Positions 1 to 5,604 of a stretch of DNA of 5,604 nt are shown here, piece by piece. Each line of letters opens with the position of its first letter. The first letter of the stretch is position 1. The stretch comes from UBA4644 sp964541085 (lineage in GTDB: Bacteria > Bacillota > Clostridia > Oscillospirales > Butyricicoccaceae): NCBI GenBank assembly GCA_964541085.1, contig CAZIPA010000055.1:1-5604 (forward strand). Reading direction: 5' to 3'. A program made the position numbers and the translations under genes. The notes under the pieces are model-generated. The model saw only the letters and a program-made list of their open reading frames with translations, had not been told where the DNA came from and made no database searches.

Positions 1-4
1 AGAA

Positions 5-48
5 GCGAGTGTTCTTAACAGCCTTTCAAATGCTGTAAGAACACTCGC
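5..48 (-). terminator. Hairpin terminator after the tRNA-Leu operon
   Basis: Arms at 5-22 and 32-48 pair over 17 bp with one bulged base, around a 9-base loop at 23-31. On the minus strand the stem begins two bases after the CCA of tRNA-Leu(CAG), so it sits where the operon transcript should end. Only TTCT follows before the window edge, so a full U-tract cannot be confirmed. The loop reads ATTTGAAAG in the transcript sense, close to the loop of the tRNA-Pro hairpin. Confidence 0.75.
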
Positions 49-50
49 CA

Positions 51-137
51 TGGTGCGGATGAAGGGACTTGAACCCCCATGAAATTGCTTTCACATGGAC
101 CTGAACCATGCGCGTCTGCCAATTCCGCCACATCCGC
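51..137 (-). tRNA. tRNA-Leu, anticodon CAG
   Basis: This 87-nt type II tRNA reads CUG codons. The acceptor stem is GCGGATG pairing with CATCCGC, with discriminator A and a genome-encoded CCA (51-53). The anticodon stem CATGG/CCATG encloses the loop TTCAGGT, giving CAG at 101-103. The long variable arm (TGAAA/TTTCA around GCAA) is the leucine/serine hallmark. The D-arm GGCGGAATTGGCAGACGC is typical of leucine tRNAs and the T-loop is TTCAAGT. The T-stem contains two G-T wobbles. It is the second gene of a tandem pair, 11 bp after tRNA-Leu(GAG), and is followed at once by a hairpin terminator. Confidence 0.97.
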
Positions 138-148
138 ATAAAAAGCTG

Positions 149-235
149 TGGTGCAGCCAGAGGGACTTGAACCCTCAATCCATTACTGGAACTAGCACCT
201 CAAGCTAGCGCGTATGCCAATTCCGCCATGGCTGC
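149..235 (-). tRNA. tRNA-Leu, anticodon GAG
   Basis: This 87-nt type II tRNA reads CUC and CUU codons. The acceptor stem is GCAGCCA/TGGCTGC with discriminator A and encoded CCA (149-151). The anticodon stem CTAGC/GCTAG encloses the loop TTGAGGT, giving GAG at 199-201. The variable arm is TCCA/TGGA around GTAA, and the T-arm GAGGG/CCCTC encloses TTCAAGT. Its D-arm nearly matches that of the Leu(CAG) gene downstream. It is the first gene of the pair, and its 5' end lies about 20 bases from the -10 element of a good promoter. Confidence 0.97.
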
Positions 236-254
236 GAATTGCGATTGCTAATAT

Positions 255-283
255 ACTATAGCACACCGGACGGTAAAAAGCAA
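255..283 (-). promoter_or_regulatory. Promoter of the tRNA-Leu pair
   Basis: On the minus strand, TTGCTT (278-283) and TATAGT (255-260) are separated by exactly 17 bases, a vegetative sigma-A layout. The start would be near 248, about 13 bases before the mature 5' end of tRNA-Leu(GAG). An AT-rich run at 284-305, directly upstream of the -35, could act as an UP element. Hexamers and spacing are identical to those of the tRNA-Pro promoter in this window. Confidence 0.82.
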
Positions 284-397
284 GCATTTTTTCAAATTAT
301 TTTTCGCCATCCATTTTTCGCCTCTGTGATGCTGCCCCTGCGGATCAAAATCCGGCCCGGCCCTGCGGTTAAGAAACCGCTTTCCCACGGCTTTCCC

Positions 398-426
398 TTG
401 ACTTTCCGGCGGCGGAACGGCATAAT
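398..426 (+). promoter_or_regulatory. Promoter of the HAD phosphatase gene
   Basis: TTGACT (398-403) and CATAAT (421-426) are 17 bases apart, close to the sigma-A consensus. The expected start near 432-434 leaves a short leader of about 18 bases carrying the ribosome site GGAGGGAGGGG (436-446). This also decides the start codon: an upstream in-frame ATG at 434 would be at the 5' end of the transcript with no ribosome site, so the ATG at 452 is preferred. The divergent tRNA-Leu promoter lies about 115 bases away. Confidence 0.75.
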
Positions 427-451
427 AGAGACAATGGAGGGAGGGGTGCCA

Positions 452-1246
452 ATGCATCGCCTTTGTGACAAACGCCTGTTTCTGCTGGACATGGACGGCA
501 CGATCTATCTGGATGACCGGCTGTTTGACGGCACACTGGATTTTCTTGCCCATGTGCGCAGCATCGGCGGGCGGGCGCTCTATCTGACCAACAATTCCTC
601 CCGGGGCGTTTCCGCTTATGTGGAAAAGCTGACCCGGATGGGCATCCATGCGACTCCGGCGGATTTTCTCACCTCGGTTCATGTGACGGCACGATATCTG
701 TCTGAGCGTCAGTATCGCTCCATTTATGTGTTCGGAACGGCATCTTTTTCGCAGCAGCTGCGGGAGGCCGGCCTGCCGGTGACCAATGTGCCGGAGGAAA
801 AAACGGACTGTCTCTGCTGCGGCTTTGACACCGAGCTGACCTTTCAAAAGCTGGAGGATGCCTGTATTCTGCTGAACCGTGGCGTGGATTTTGTTGCCAC
901 CAATCCCGATTGGGTCTGTCCCACCTGGTACGGCTCTGTTCCGGACTGCGGCAGCGTGTGCGAAATGCTGTTCCGGGCCACCGGACGCAGGCCGAAGGTG
1001 CTGGGCAAGCCCCAGCCGGATATGCCCAGACTGGCCATGGAGCAGACGGGCTTTTCACCGGAGCAGACGGTGCTGCTGGGAGATCGGCTGTACACGGACA
1101 TTCAGAGCGGCGTAAATGCGGGAATCGACACGGCACTGATGCTCAGCGGAGAGGCAACGCTTGCGGATGTACAGGAGAGCACGGTGCAGCCTACCTGGAT
1201 TTTTCCGGATATCCGGGCATTCCTCCAGGCACTGACGGAAGCATAA
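452..1246 (+). CDS. HAD-IIA family phosphatase (NagD / 4-nitrophenylphosphatase-like)
   Basis: This 264-residue cytoplasmic protein carries all four HAD phosphatase motifs. Motif I is LLDMDGTIY, with nucleophile D13 and acid/base D15. Motif II is LYLTNNSSR (T46). Motif III is VLGKPQPDM (K186). Motif IV is LLGDRLYTDI, with magnesium ligands D211 and D216. Motifs II and III bracket a C2-type cap (about residues 52-180) containing VATNPDWVCPT, as in NagD, pyridoxal/phosphoglycolate and nitrophenyl phosphatases. Length is normal for HAD-IIA. The family hydrolyses small phosphate esters through an aspartyl-phosphate, but the cap sequence does not tell me the substrate; a sugar phosphate or UMP is a reasonable guess. 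The start ATG at 452 is chosen because GGAGGGAGGGG lies just upstream and the promoter leaves no room for a longer protein. It is first in a likely two-gene operon with the P1 peptidase, with no terminator between them. Confidence 0.92.
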   Translation: MHRLCDKRLFLLDMDGTIYLDDRLFDGTLDFLAHVRSIGGRALYLTNNSSRGVSAYVEKLTRMGIHATPADFLTSVHVTARYLSERQYRSIYVFGTASFSQQLREAGLPVTNVPEEKTDCLCCGFDTELTFQKLEDACILLNRGVDFVATNPDWVCPTWYGSVPDCGSVCEMLFRATGRRPKVLGKPQPDMPRLAMEQTGFSPEQTVLLGDRLYTDIQSGVNAGIDTALMLSGEATLADVQESTVQPTWIFPDIRAFLQALTEA

Positions 1247-1264
1247 CAATTATTTTATTATCAT

Positions 1265-1271
1265 AAAGGAG
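1265..1271 (+). promoter_or_regulatory. Ribosome binding site of the P1 peptidase
   Basis: AAAGGAG lies 8 bases before the ATG at 1280, within an AT-rich 33-bp gap after the HAD stop codon. It fixes the start. I see no separate promoter or terminator in the gap, which supports co-transcription with the upstream gene. Confidence 0.8.
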
Positions 1272-1279
1272 TTCAAAAT

Positions 1280-2332
1280 ATGGGTCTGAATCAGCAATCC
1301 GGCATTCGGATCGGCAAGGGCACACCCGGCCGCCGCAATCTTATCACCGATGTTCCCGGCGTGAAGGTGGGTCATGTGACCATCCGGGACGGCAAGGATA
1401 TCAATACCGGCGTTACCGCCATACTGCCTCATGAGGGCAATCTGTTTCAGGACAAGGTGATGGCCGCTTCCGCAGTCATCAACGGCTTTGGCAAGAGCAT
1501 GGGCCTGATTCAGGTGGAAGAGCTGGGCACCATCGAAACCCCCATCATCATGACCAACACGCTGAGCATCGGCACGGCAGCCACCGCCCTCATCAAATAT
1601 ATGCTTCAGCAGAATGACGACATCGGTCTGACCACTGGCACGGTGAATCCGCTGGTGTGTGAATGCAACGATGGCAGACTGAATGACATTCGTGGCCTCC
1701 ATGTCCGGGAAGAAGATGTATTTCAGGCGCTGGAAAACGCCGCTGAGGAGTTTGAAGAGGGCGCTGTGGGTTCCGGCACCGGTATGTGCTGTCTGGGACT
1801 GAAGGGCGGCATCGGCTCGGCTTCCCGTGTGGTGACGCTGGACGGACAGGAATATACCATCGGCGCACTGGTGATGAGCAACTTTGGCTCCTCCGGCAAC
1901 CTGACCATCGACGGACAGCATATTGGCCGGGATATCAAGGCCATGCTGGACGGCAAGACCAAGGATCAGGGCTCCATTATCATGCTGCTGGCAACGGATA
2001 TTCCCCTGAATGAGCGCCAGCTGAAGCGCATCTGCCGCCGGGCCGGTGTGGGTCTGGCCCGTACAGGCTCCTATTACGGCAACGGCAGCGGTGATATCGC
2101 TATCGCCTTTACCACAGCCAACCGGGTGCCTCACTATAGCAAGAGCGCCTTTGTGCCGGTGAAGATGATGGACGACGAGCAGATCGACCCGGTTCTGGAA
2201 ATGAGCGCCGAAGCCGTGGAAGAGGCGATTATCAGCTCCATGTGGCACGCAGAGACCCTCCAGGGCAGAGCGGGCCGGGTGCAGCACGGCCTGCGGGAAT
2301 GCCTTGCAGAGCTGAAGGGCGAGACCCTCTGA
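1280..2332 (+). CDS. P1 family (DmpA/S58-type) self-processing aminopeptidase
   Basis: This 350-residue protein belongs to the P1/DmpA family of N-terminal nucleophile hydrolases, which cleave themselves before a serine to give alpha and beta chains and act as L-/D- or beta-aminopeptidases. Family blocks in order are: NLITDVPGVKVGH (20-32); the NTGVTAILP segment (42-50); TNTLSIGTA (92-100); GSGTGMCCLGLKGGIG (164-179); the oxyanion-region Asn in MSNFG (N201); the predicted processing site KDQGSIIM, cut between G231 and nucleophile S232; and RTGSYYGNGSGDIAIAF (261-277), with S270 and D272 near where related enzymes place helper residues. Length is usual for the family. There is no signal peptide or membrane segment, so it should be cytoplasmic. 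It sits 33 bp after the HAD phosphatase and ends at a strong terminator. The physiological peptide substrate cannot be read from sequence. Confidence 0.93.
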   Translation: MGLNQQSGIRIGKGTPGRRNLITDVPGVKVGHVTIRDGKDINTGVTAILPHEGNLFQDKVMAASAVINGFGKSMGLIQVEELGTIETPIIMTNTLSIGTAATALIKYMLQQNDDIGLTTGTVNPLVCECNDGRLNDIRGLHVREEDVFQALENAAEEFEEGAVGSGTGMCCLGLKGGIGSASRVVTLDGQEYTIGALVMSNFGSSGNLTIDGQHIGRDIKAMLDGKTKDQGSIIMLLATDIPLNERQLKRICRRAGVGLARTGSYYGNGSGDIAIAFTTANRVPHYSKSAFVPVKMMDDEQIDPVLEMSAEAVEEAIISSMWHAETLQGRAGRVQHGLRECLAELKGETL

Positions 2333-2347
2333 TTCTCATAATAACAC

Positions 2348-2380
2348 AGCCCATTCGCCGATTTGGTGAATGGGCTTTTT
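2348..2380 (+). terminator. Intrinsic terminator after the P1 peptidase
   Basis: An 11-bp stem, GCCCATTCGCC pairing with GGTGAATGGGC (one G-T wobble), encloses a 5-base loop (2360-2364) and is followed by five T (2376-2380). An A-T pair at 2348/2376 can extend the stem. It lies 16 bases after the peptidase stop codon. The last T is also the first base of the convergent flippase's stop triplet, so the hairpin probably insulates both genes. On the minus strand the tract beyond the stem (TGTGTTATTAT) is a poor U-run, so termination in that direction is less certain. Confidence 0.93.
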
Positions 2381-3879
2381 CATCCCCGCAGGACGCCGCA
2401 CAGCCAGCGGAGATCACGGTTGCTGACACTGCCCAGCAGCCGCAGCAGCAGCGCATAAATCGGCAGAGAGATCGCCAGACAAAGCAGCGCCGGCAGGGCA
2501 GGGAAGAGCAGCTCCGGCAGCAGCATCGCACCGCAGGCAGCCAGAGCCGGTGCCAGAACGCTGCGATACAGCGCCAGCCGCAGTCCCGCCGTTTGATGCA
2601 GCCTTCGATAGCTCAGCAGAAAATTCAGAATCTCGCTGACATAAATGGTAAACAGATATCCGGCAACGCCGGTGCGGGGGATCAGCTGCCACACCAGCAG
2701 CAGACTGATGGCGGCATCCAGCATATTGATGCGCATACTGACGGTTTGCAGCCCCATGCCCTTGAGCATGGCATCCACAGTATTGTCCAGATACATCAGC
2801 GGTGTCAGGGGAGCCAGCAGCCGGATATAATCCGCCGCAGCACCGGAATGATACAGCAGCCTGCCCAGCTGTCCTCCGTAGCGATACAGCGCCGCCGCGG
2901 AAAACAGGGACAGCAGCAGTGTCCAGTGCAGTGTGCGCTGTAAAATGGCATGGAGCTGCGCCATCTGTCCCCGGGCGTGTTTTTCGGCCACCTCCGGCAC
3001 CAGCAGACCGGCCACCGTCCCCAGAAAAACCGTAGGAAAGCCCAGCACCGGCAGCGCCATTCCCTGAATGATTCCATAGGTTGCCAGAGCACTGTTGGCG
3101 CTGGCACCGGTTTTTCGCAGTCCCTTGGGAATCAAAAGGTGTTTTGCTGTGACCAGACCGGAACGAATCCAGGAGCCAACGGCATCCGGCAGCGCAATTT
3201 GCAGCAGCCTCGGAGCCATGAAAAGCGGCAGCGTACAGCGGCTTCGCCATTTCTCCCGCCGAAAGGCCAGCAGGGAAAACAGCAGGGAAATCCCGTCGGA
3301 AATGCAGCCGCACCATACCAGCAGGGTGCAGGCCCGCACCGGATCGTCTCCGGAAAACCGGAAAAGGGCAAAGGCGGTCAGCAGCGCATGAAAGGCAAAG
3401 GAGCCGATCTGAATGCCGGTAATCCGTCCCGCCTGCCGCAGTGCGGAAAAGCATCCGTCCAGACAGGAGGACGCAGCCAGACAGGGGAGACTCAGGGCCA
3501 GAATGCGCAGACAGGGCTCCAGCGCCGGTTGATCCAGCCACTGTGCCGCAATCAGCCTTGCACCGCTCCACAGCAACACTCCGGCTCCGCTGCCCAGCAG
3601 CAGTGCATACCGCAGACAAAGCCGCAGGATACCGCTGCGGGGTGCTTTTCCGGAGGCATCCGCCTCCATCAGCAGCCGGATGGTGGAAAGCCGCACGCCG
3701 GAGCTGGCCACCGCCGCCGCCAGACCGTAGGCCGACATCAGCAGCTCATACAGCCCGATCCCCGCCGCACCAACCTTTTTGCCCAGCCACGCCTGAAAGC
3801 CCATGGACAACAGCCGCATCAGCAAAGCGGATGCCGTCAGCAGAAGTGTATTTTTCAAAAACAGTTTCGCTCGTCTCAT
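2380..3879 (-). CDS. MOP-superfamily lipid/polysaccharide flippase, SpoVB-like
   Basis: This 499-residue integral membrane protein has about 12-14 hydrophobic segments, for example near residues 11-33, 41-62, 87-112, 125-148, 155-173, 183-206, 265-294, 318-333, 353-366, 386-400, 405-423, 438-458 and 460-482. Family-type patches include YELLMSAYGL (44-53), YGIIQGMALPVLGFPT (268-283) running into LLVPEVAEK (292-300), and LAPLTPLMYLDNTVDAMLKG (355-374), which resemble SpoVB and related flippases. The family moves lipid-linked sugars or peptidoglycan precursors across the membrane; SpoVB itself serves spore cortex formation. Length fits. The ATG at 3877-3879 opens MRRAKLFLKN, a basic N-terminus before the first helix, but its ribosome site (AGGCTGG) is weak. 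It is a single gene between convergent and divergent neighbours. A MurJ-like or exopolysaccharide flippase role is the main alternative. Confidence 0.9.
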   Translation of the reverse strand: MRRAKLFLKNTLLLTASALLMRLLSMGFQAWLGKKVGAAGIGLYELLMSAYGLAAAVASSGVRLSTIRLLMEADASGKAPRSGILRLCLRYALLLGSGAGVLLWSGARLIAAQWLDQPALEPCLRILALSLPCLAASSCLDGCFSALRQAGRITGIQIGSFAFHALLTAFALFRFSGDDPVRACTLLVWCGCISDGISLLFSLLAFRREKWRSRCTLPLFMAPRLLQIALPDAVGSWIRSGLVTAKHLLIPKGLRKTGASANSALATYGIIQGMALPVLGFPTVFLGTVAGLLVPEVAEKHARGQMAQLHAILQRTLHWTLLLSLFSAAALYRYGGQLGRLLYHSGAAADYIRLLAPLTPLMYLDNTVDAMLKGMGLQTVSMRINMLDAAISLLLVWQLIPRTGVAGYLFTIYVSEILNFLLSYRRLHQTAGLRLALYRSVLAPALAACGAMLLPELLFPALPALLCLAISLPIYALLLRLLGSVSNRDLRWLCGVLRG

Positions 3880-3905
3880 ATTCCAGCCTATGAAAATGTT
3901 TTTAA

Positions 3906-3934
3906 AAATATGAAAAAAACACTTGCTTTTTCAA
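3906..3934 (-). promoter_or_regulatory. Possible promoter of the flippase gene
   Basis: On the minus strand TTGAAA (3929-3934) is followed 17 bases later by ATATTT (3906-3911), a weak -10; shifting by one base gives TATTTT. Transcription would start near 3899, about 20 bases before the flippase ATG. The -35 would lie inside the tRNA-Pro promoter spacer on the other strand. The area is AT-rich, so chance matches are likely. Confidence 0.3.
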
Positions 3935-3951
3935 AAAAGATGTGGTATAGT
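3923..3951 (+). promoter_or_regulatory. Promoter of tRNA-Pro
   Basis: TTGCTT (3923-3928) and TATAGT (3946-3951) are 17 bases apart, with an A/T-rich stretch upstream (3901-3920) that may act as an UP element. The predicted start is near 3958, about six bases before the mature tRNA. Hexamers and spacing are identical to the tRNA-Leu promoter, and the first three spacer bases (TTT) also match. Confidence 0.85.
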
Positions 3952-3963
3952 AATCTTCGTTGA

Positions 3964-4039
3964 CCGGGTGTAGCGCAGCTGGTAGCGCGCTTGACTGGGG
4001 GTCAAGAGGCCGTGAGTTCAAGTCTCGCCACTCGGACCA
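3964..4039 (+). tRNA. tRNA-Pro, anticodon GGG
   Basis: This 76-nt tRNA reads CCC and CCU codons. The acceptor stem CCGGGTG/CACTCGG has one G-T wobble, discriminator A and encoded CCA (4037-4039). The D-arm is AGCGCAGCTGGTAGCGC. The anticodon stem CTTGA/TCAAG encloses the loop CTGGGGG, giving GGG at 3997-3999. The T-arm GTGAG/CTCGC encloses TTCAAGT. It is a single-gene unit with its own promoter and terminator, divergent from the flippase. The damaged serine recombinase ends about 70 bp downstream. Confidence 0.97.
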
Positions 4040-4095
4040 TGCGGAGTATTATTAAAGGATCTGAAAGTCTTTTGATGATACTCCGCATTTCTTTT
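4039..4095 (+). terminator. Long hairpin terminator of tRNA-Pro
   Basis: Bases 4039-4058 pair with 4069-4088 over 20 uninterrupted positions, including three G-T wobbles. The loop carries ATCTGAAAG (4059-4067), and TTTCTTTT follows. The final A of the tRNA's CCA is the first paired base, so the stem abuts the mature 3' end. The hairpin also lies between tRNA-Pro and the convergent recombinase remnant. Confidence 0.92.
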
Positions 4096-4106
4096 GGTTG
4101 AGAATA

Positions 4107-5604
4107 TCATACCGCAATTTCTTCCGGGGCGTAGCTTAATGCTACGCCTTTTCTTGTTTCCATGATAATGTCGGCCTCCGGGATTTTCCGACGATCCGGT
4201 ACATCGAAAGCACCGATGCAGTTATAGTAGATCACTACCCGCTGATTGGTAACACCGTCTTGCTTTTCGGCGTGGTACACATCAATGTGGTCGATCAGTT
4301 CTCCCACCATACGCTTTGTGATCGTGGTTGCGTCGGTATAGCGGCGGACAGTTTCCAGAAAATAATCCATATCCATTTTCTTGCTGTCTGTCTTTTTCAG
4401 TTCCAGCCGCAACGCCTTGATCTTCTCGGCAGCCTCGCCCTGTTCCTGCTCATAGCGTTTTGACATTTTGGCAAACCGGGCATCATCGATCTTGCCGGCT
4501 ACATTGTCCTCATACAACCGCTCAAAAGCATATCCAGTTCCTTATCCCGAGCCAACAGCGCATCCAGCTCCCGCTGTTTCCTTGCCCGTTCATTTTGAAC
4601 AACTTTTGCCGAGCGTCCCATCATGGCCTTAATAAAGTCATTTTGGCACTCACTTGCAAAACAGGCCAACCGCTTGATCTCATACAAAACGACCTGTTCC
4701 AAGAAGTCCAGCCGGATATAATGTGTTTTGGAACACTTACGAAGTCCCGAGTTATGATTGTTGCAACTGAAAAACTTTATATCGTGGTTGTTTTGGTTAA
4801 AATGGAAAGTCAGATTGCCGCCACACTCAGGGCATTTGAGAAAGCCGGAGAAAACGCTGGGTTCCTGTATGACCGTTGTGCGTCTGCGCCGGGTCGTTTG
4901 CAGGCTTTGTACCTTTTCCCATGTGATACGGTCAATAATGGCCTCATGCACATTGAGGAAGATTGCCCGGTTTTCCTCTGGATTTTCAATTCGCTTTTTC
5001 ATTTTGTAGGACTTGGAATAGCTCTTGAAGTTGATGACATCGCCACAGTATTCCTGCAAGGTAAGGATTTTCTTAACGGTGGTGTGGTTCCATTTGGTCG
5101 GCTCCAGCGTACTTTTTGAGCCGCCTTTGCTGATCCCTTTACTGGTACGATAGGCCGAGGGATTGAGAATACCGGCCTCGCAGAGTGCCGTTGCAATTTG
5201 CATCGGCCCATTGCCCTCCAGCGCCAGCGTGTAAATGCGGCGTACCACCTCGGCGGCCTCGGGATCGATCACCCAAAACCGGGGATCATCCGGGTTTTTC
5301 ATATAACCGTAGGGAGGTTGCGAAAGAGGGATGCCGGAGTTGCCTTTCATCTTGTTTACGATTTTTCGCTTTTTGGAGATGTCCTTGGCATACCACTCGT
5401 TCATAATATTACGAAACGGAGTGAAGTCATCCTCGCCTTCGTCACTGTCTACACCGTCAGAAACGGCGACCAGCCTTATATCGTGCTGCGGGAAAAATTC
5501 TTCGGTCAGCTTGCCGACCTCGATGTAATTTCGACCGAGACGGGACAGGTCTTCTTGTGTCAAGTAGGAACTAAAAAAATATAAGGATTTTTTGCAAAGA
5601 GTCC
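4107..5604 (-). pseudogene. Large serine recombinase, frameshifted and lacking its N-terminus in this window
   Basis: Large serine recombinases integrate and excise mobile elements. The upstream piece (from 5563 or beyond, to 4499) begins within the resolvase catalytic domain at DLSRLGRNYIEVG, which carries the conserved second-half arginines. It continues with the Recombinase domain (about residues 75-222, including GIPLSQPPYGYMKNPD), a zinc ribbon with CPECGG (C244, C247) and later C267 and C277, then a coiled coil (about 320-347). The frame breaks in the T-run read from 4527-4524: DKELDMLLSGC should continue as an FERLYEDN-type sequence. The rest lies in another frame (4107-4517): further coiled coil, then a DUF4368 tail (TKRMVGELIDHIDVYHAEK). 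Adding one T would rejoin the halves. The nucleophile serine region is not in the window. The frame stays open to the edge, but the last 13 codons look unlike this domain. A TTG at 5561-5563 could be read as a start, but would give an inactive protein. GC is visibly lower than in the flippase gene. Confidence 0.85.

Noticed and set aside
366..379. A small inverted repeat (CGGTT/AACCG) upstream of the HAD promoter as a possible operator
   Set aside because: The 5-bp arms are short, the repeat lies about 19 bases before the -35, and such repeats are expected by chance.
239..451. The N-terminal extension of the HAD phosphatase frame back to 239
   Set aside because: The added 71 residues overlap the tRNA-Leu promoter and the gene's own promoter, and do not resemble HAD proteins. 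The ribosome site at 436-446 supports the ATG at 452.
1250..2287. A 345-codon open frame on the minus strand opposite the P1 peptidase
   Set aside because: It is the antisense shadow of a GC-rich gene. Its composition is skewed (rich in His, Ala, Gly), no family is recognisable, and the plus-strand frame matches a known family over its whole length.
2414..3619. A 401-codon open frame on the minus strand in a second frame of the flippase gene
   Set aside because: It lies inside the SpoVB-like gene, is compositionally odd (Gly/Ala/Cys/Arg-rich) without coherent membrane segments, and has no ribosome site of note.
2440..3800. Frequent CAGCAG/GCCGCC tracts on the plus strand as possible repeats
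   Set aside because: They are codon-level repetition of CTG (Leu) and Ala/Gly codons in the hydrophobic flippase, with no regular unit length.
2950..3963. A 337-codon plus-strand frame opposite the flippase, rich in Gln and Gly
   Set aside because: It is an antisense translation of CAG/CTG-rich codons and has no domain pattern. Its end runs into the tRNA-Pro promoter.
4515..4540. Programmed frameshifting to join the two recombinase pieces
   Set aside because: The run is only four T, re-pairing of tRNAs on CTT-TTG would be poor, and there is no evident stimulatory structure. A simple one-base loss is the better explanation.
4460..5119. A 219-codon plus-strand frame opposite the recombinase
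   Set aside because: It is antisense to clear recombinase-domain and zinc-ribbon coding sequence and shows no recognisable family.

Overview
The window looks like chromosomal DNA of a moderately GC-rich, spore-lineage Firmicute, probably a gut Clostridia (Oscillospiraceae/Ruminococcaceae-like). This is inferred from GC-rich coding sequence with AT-rich intergenic gaps, strong AGGAGG-type ribosome sites, TTGnnn/17/TATnnT promoters, tRNAs with encoded CCA, a SpoVB-type flippase, and a gut-type serine recombinase with a DUF4368 tail. I cannot name the species.

Layout, left to right. (1) Bases 1-283, minus strand: a two-gene tRNA operon, Leu(GAG) then Leu(CAG), with a clear promoter and a long hairpin just after the last CCA. 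(2) Bases 398-2380, plus strand: a promoter drives a HAD-IIA (NagD-like) sugar/nucleotide-type phosphatase. A P1-family (DmpA/S58) self-processing aminopeptidase follows 33 bp later, probably co-transcribed, and the unit ends at a strong intrinsic terminator. (3) Bases 2380-3879, minus strand: a 499-residue MOP-superfamily lipid/polysaccharide flippase of the SpoVB type, convergent with the peptidase, its stop codon touching the T-run of that terminator. (4) Bases 3923-4095, plus strand: tRNA-Pro(GGG), whose promoter has the same hexamers and spacing as the tRNA-Leu promoter, followed by a 20-bp hairpin terminator. (5) Bases 4107-5604, minus strand: a large serine recombinase that is damaged. 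One base is missing from a short T-run, shifting the frame between the coiled coil and the DUF4368 tail. The catalytic N-terminus is either beyond the window edge or lost. This block has visibly lower GC than the genes to its left and is the only sign of a mobile element.

The genes before 4100 look like ordinary housekeeping or accessory chromosome. The recombinase probably marks one end of an integrated, possibly decayed, element lying to the right, with its boundary in the short gap after the tRNA-Pro terminator. I see no CRISPR array, rRNA, insertion-sequence ends or toxin-antitoxin pair, and no convincing undescribed system. The best leads are the shared tRNA promoter/hairpin architecture and the broken recombinase next to tRNA-Pro.
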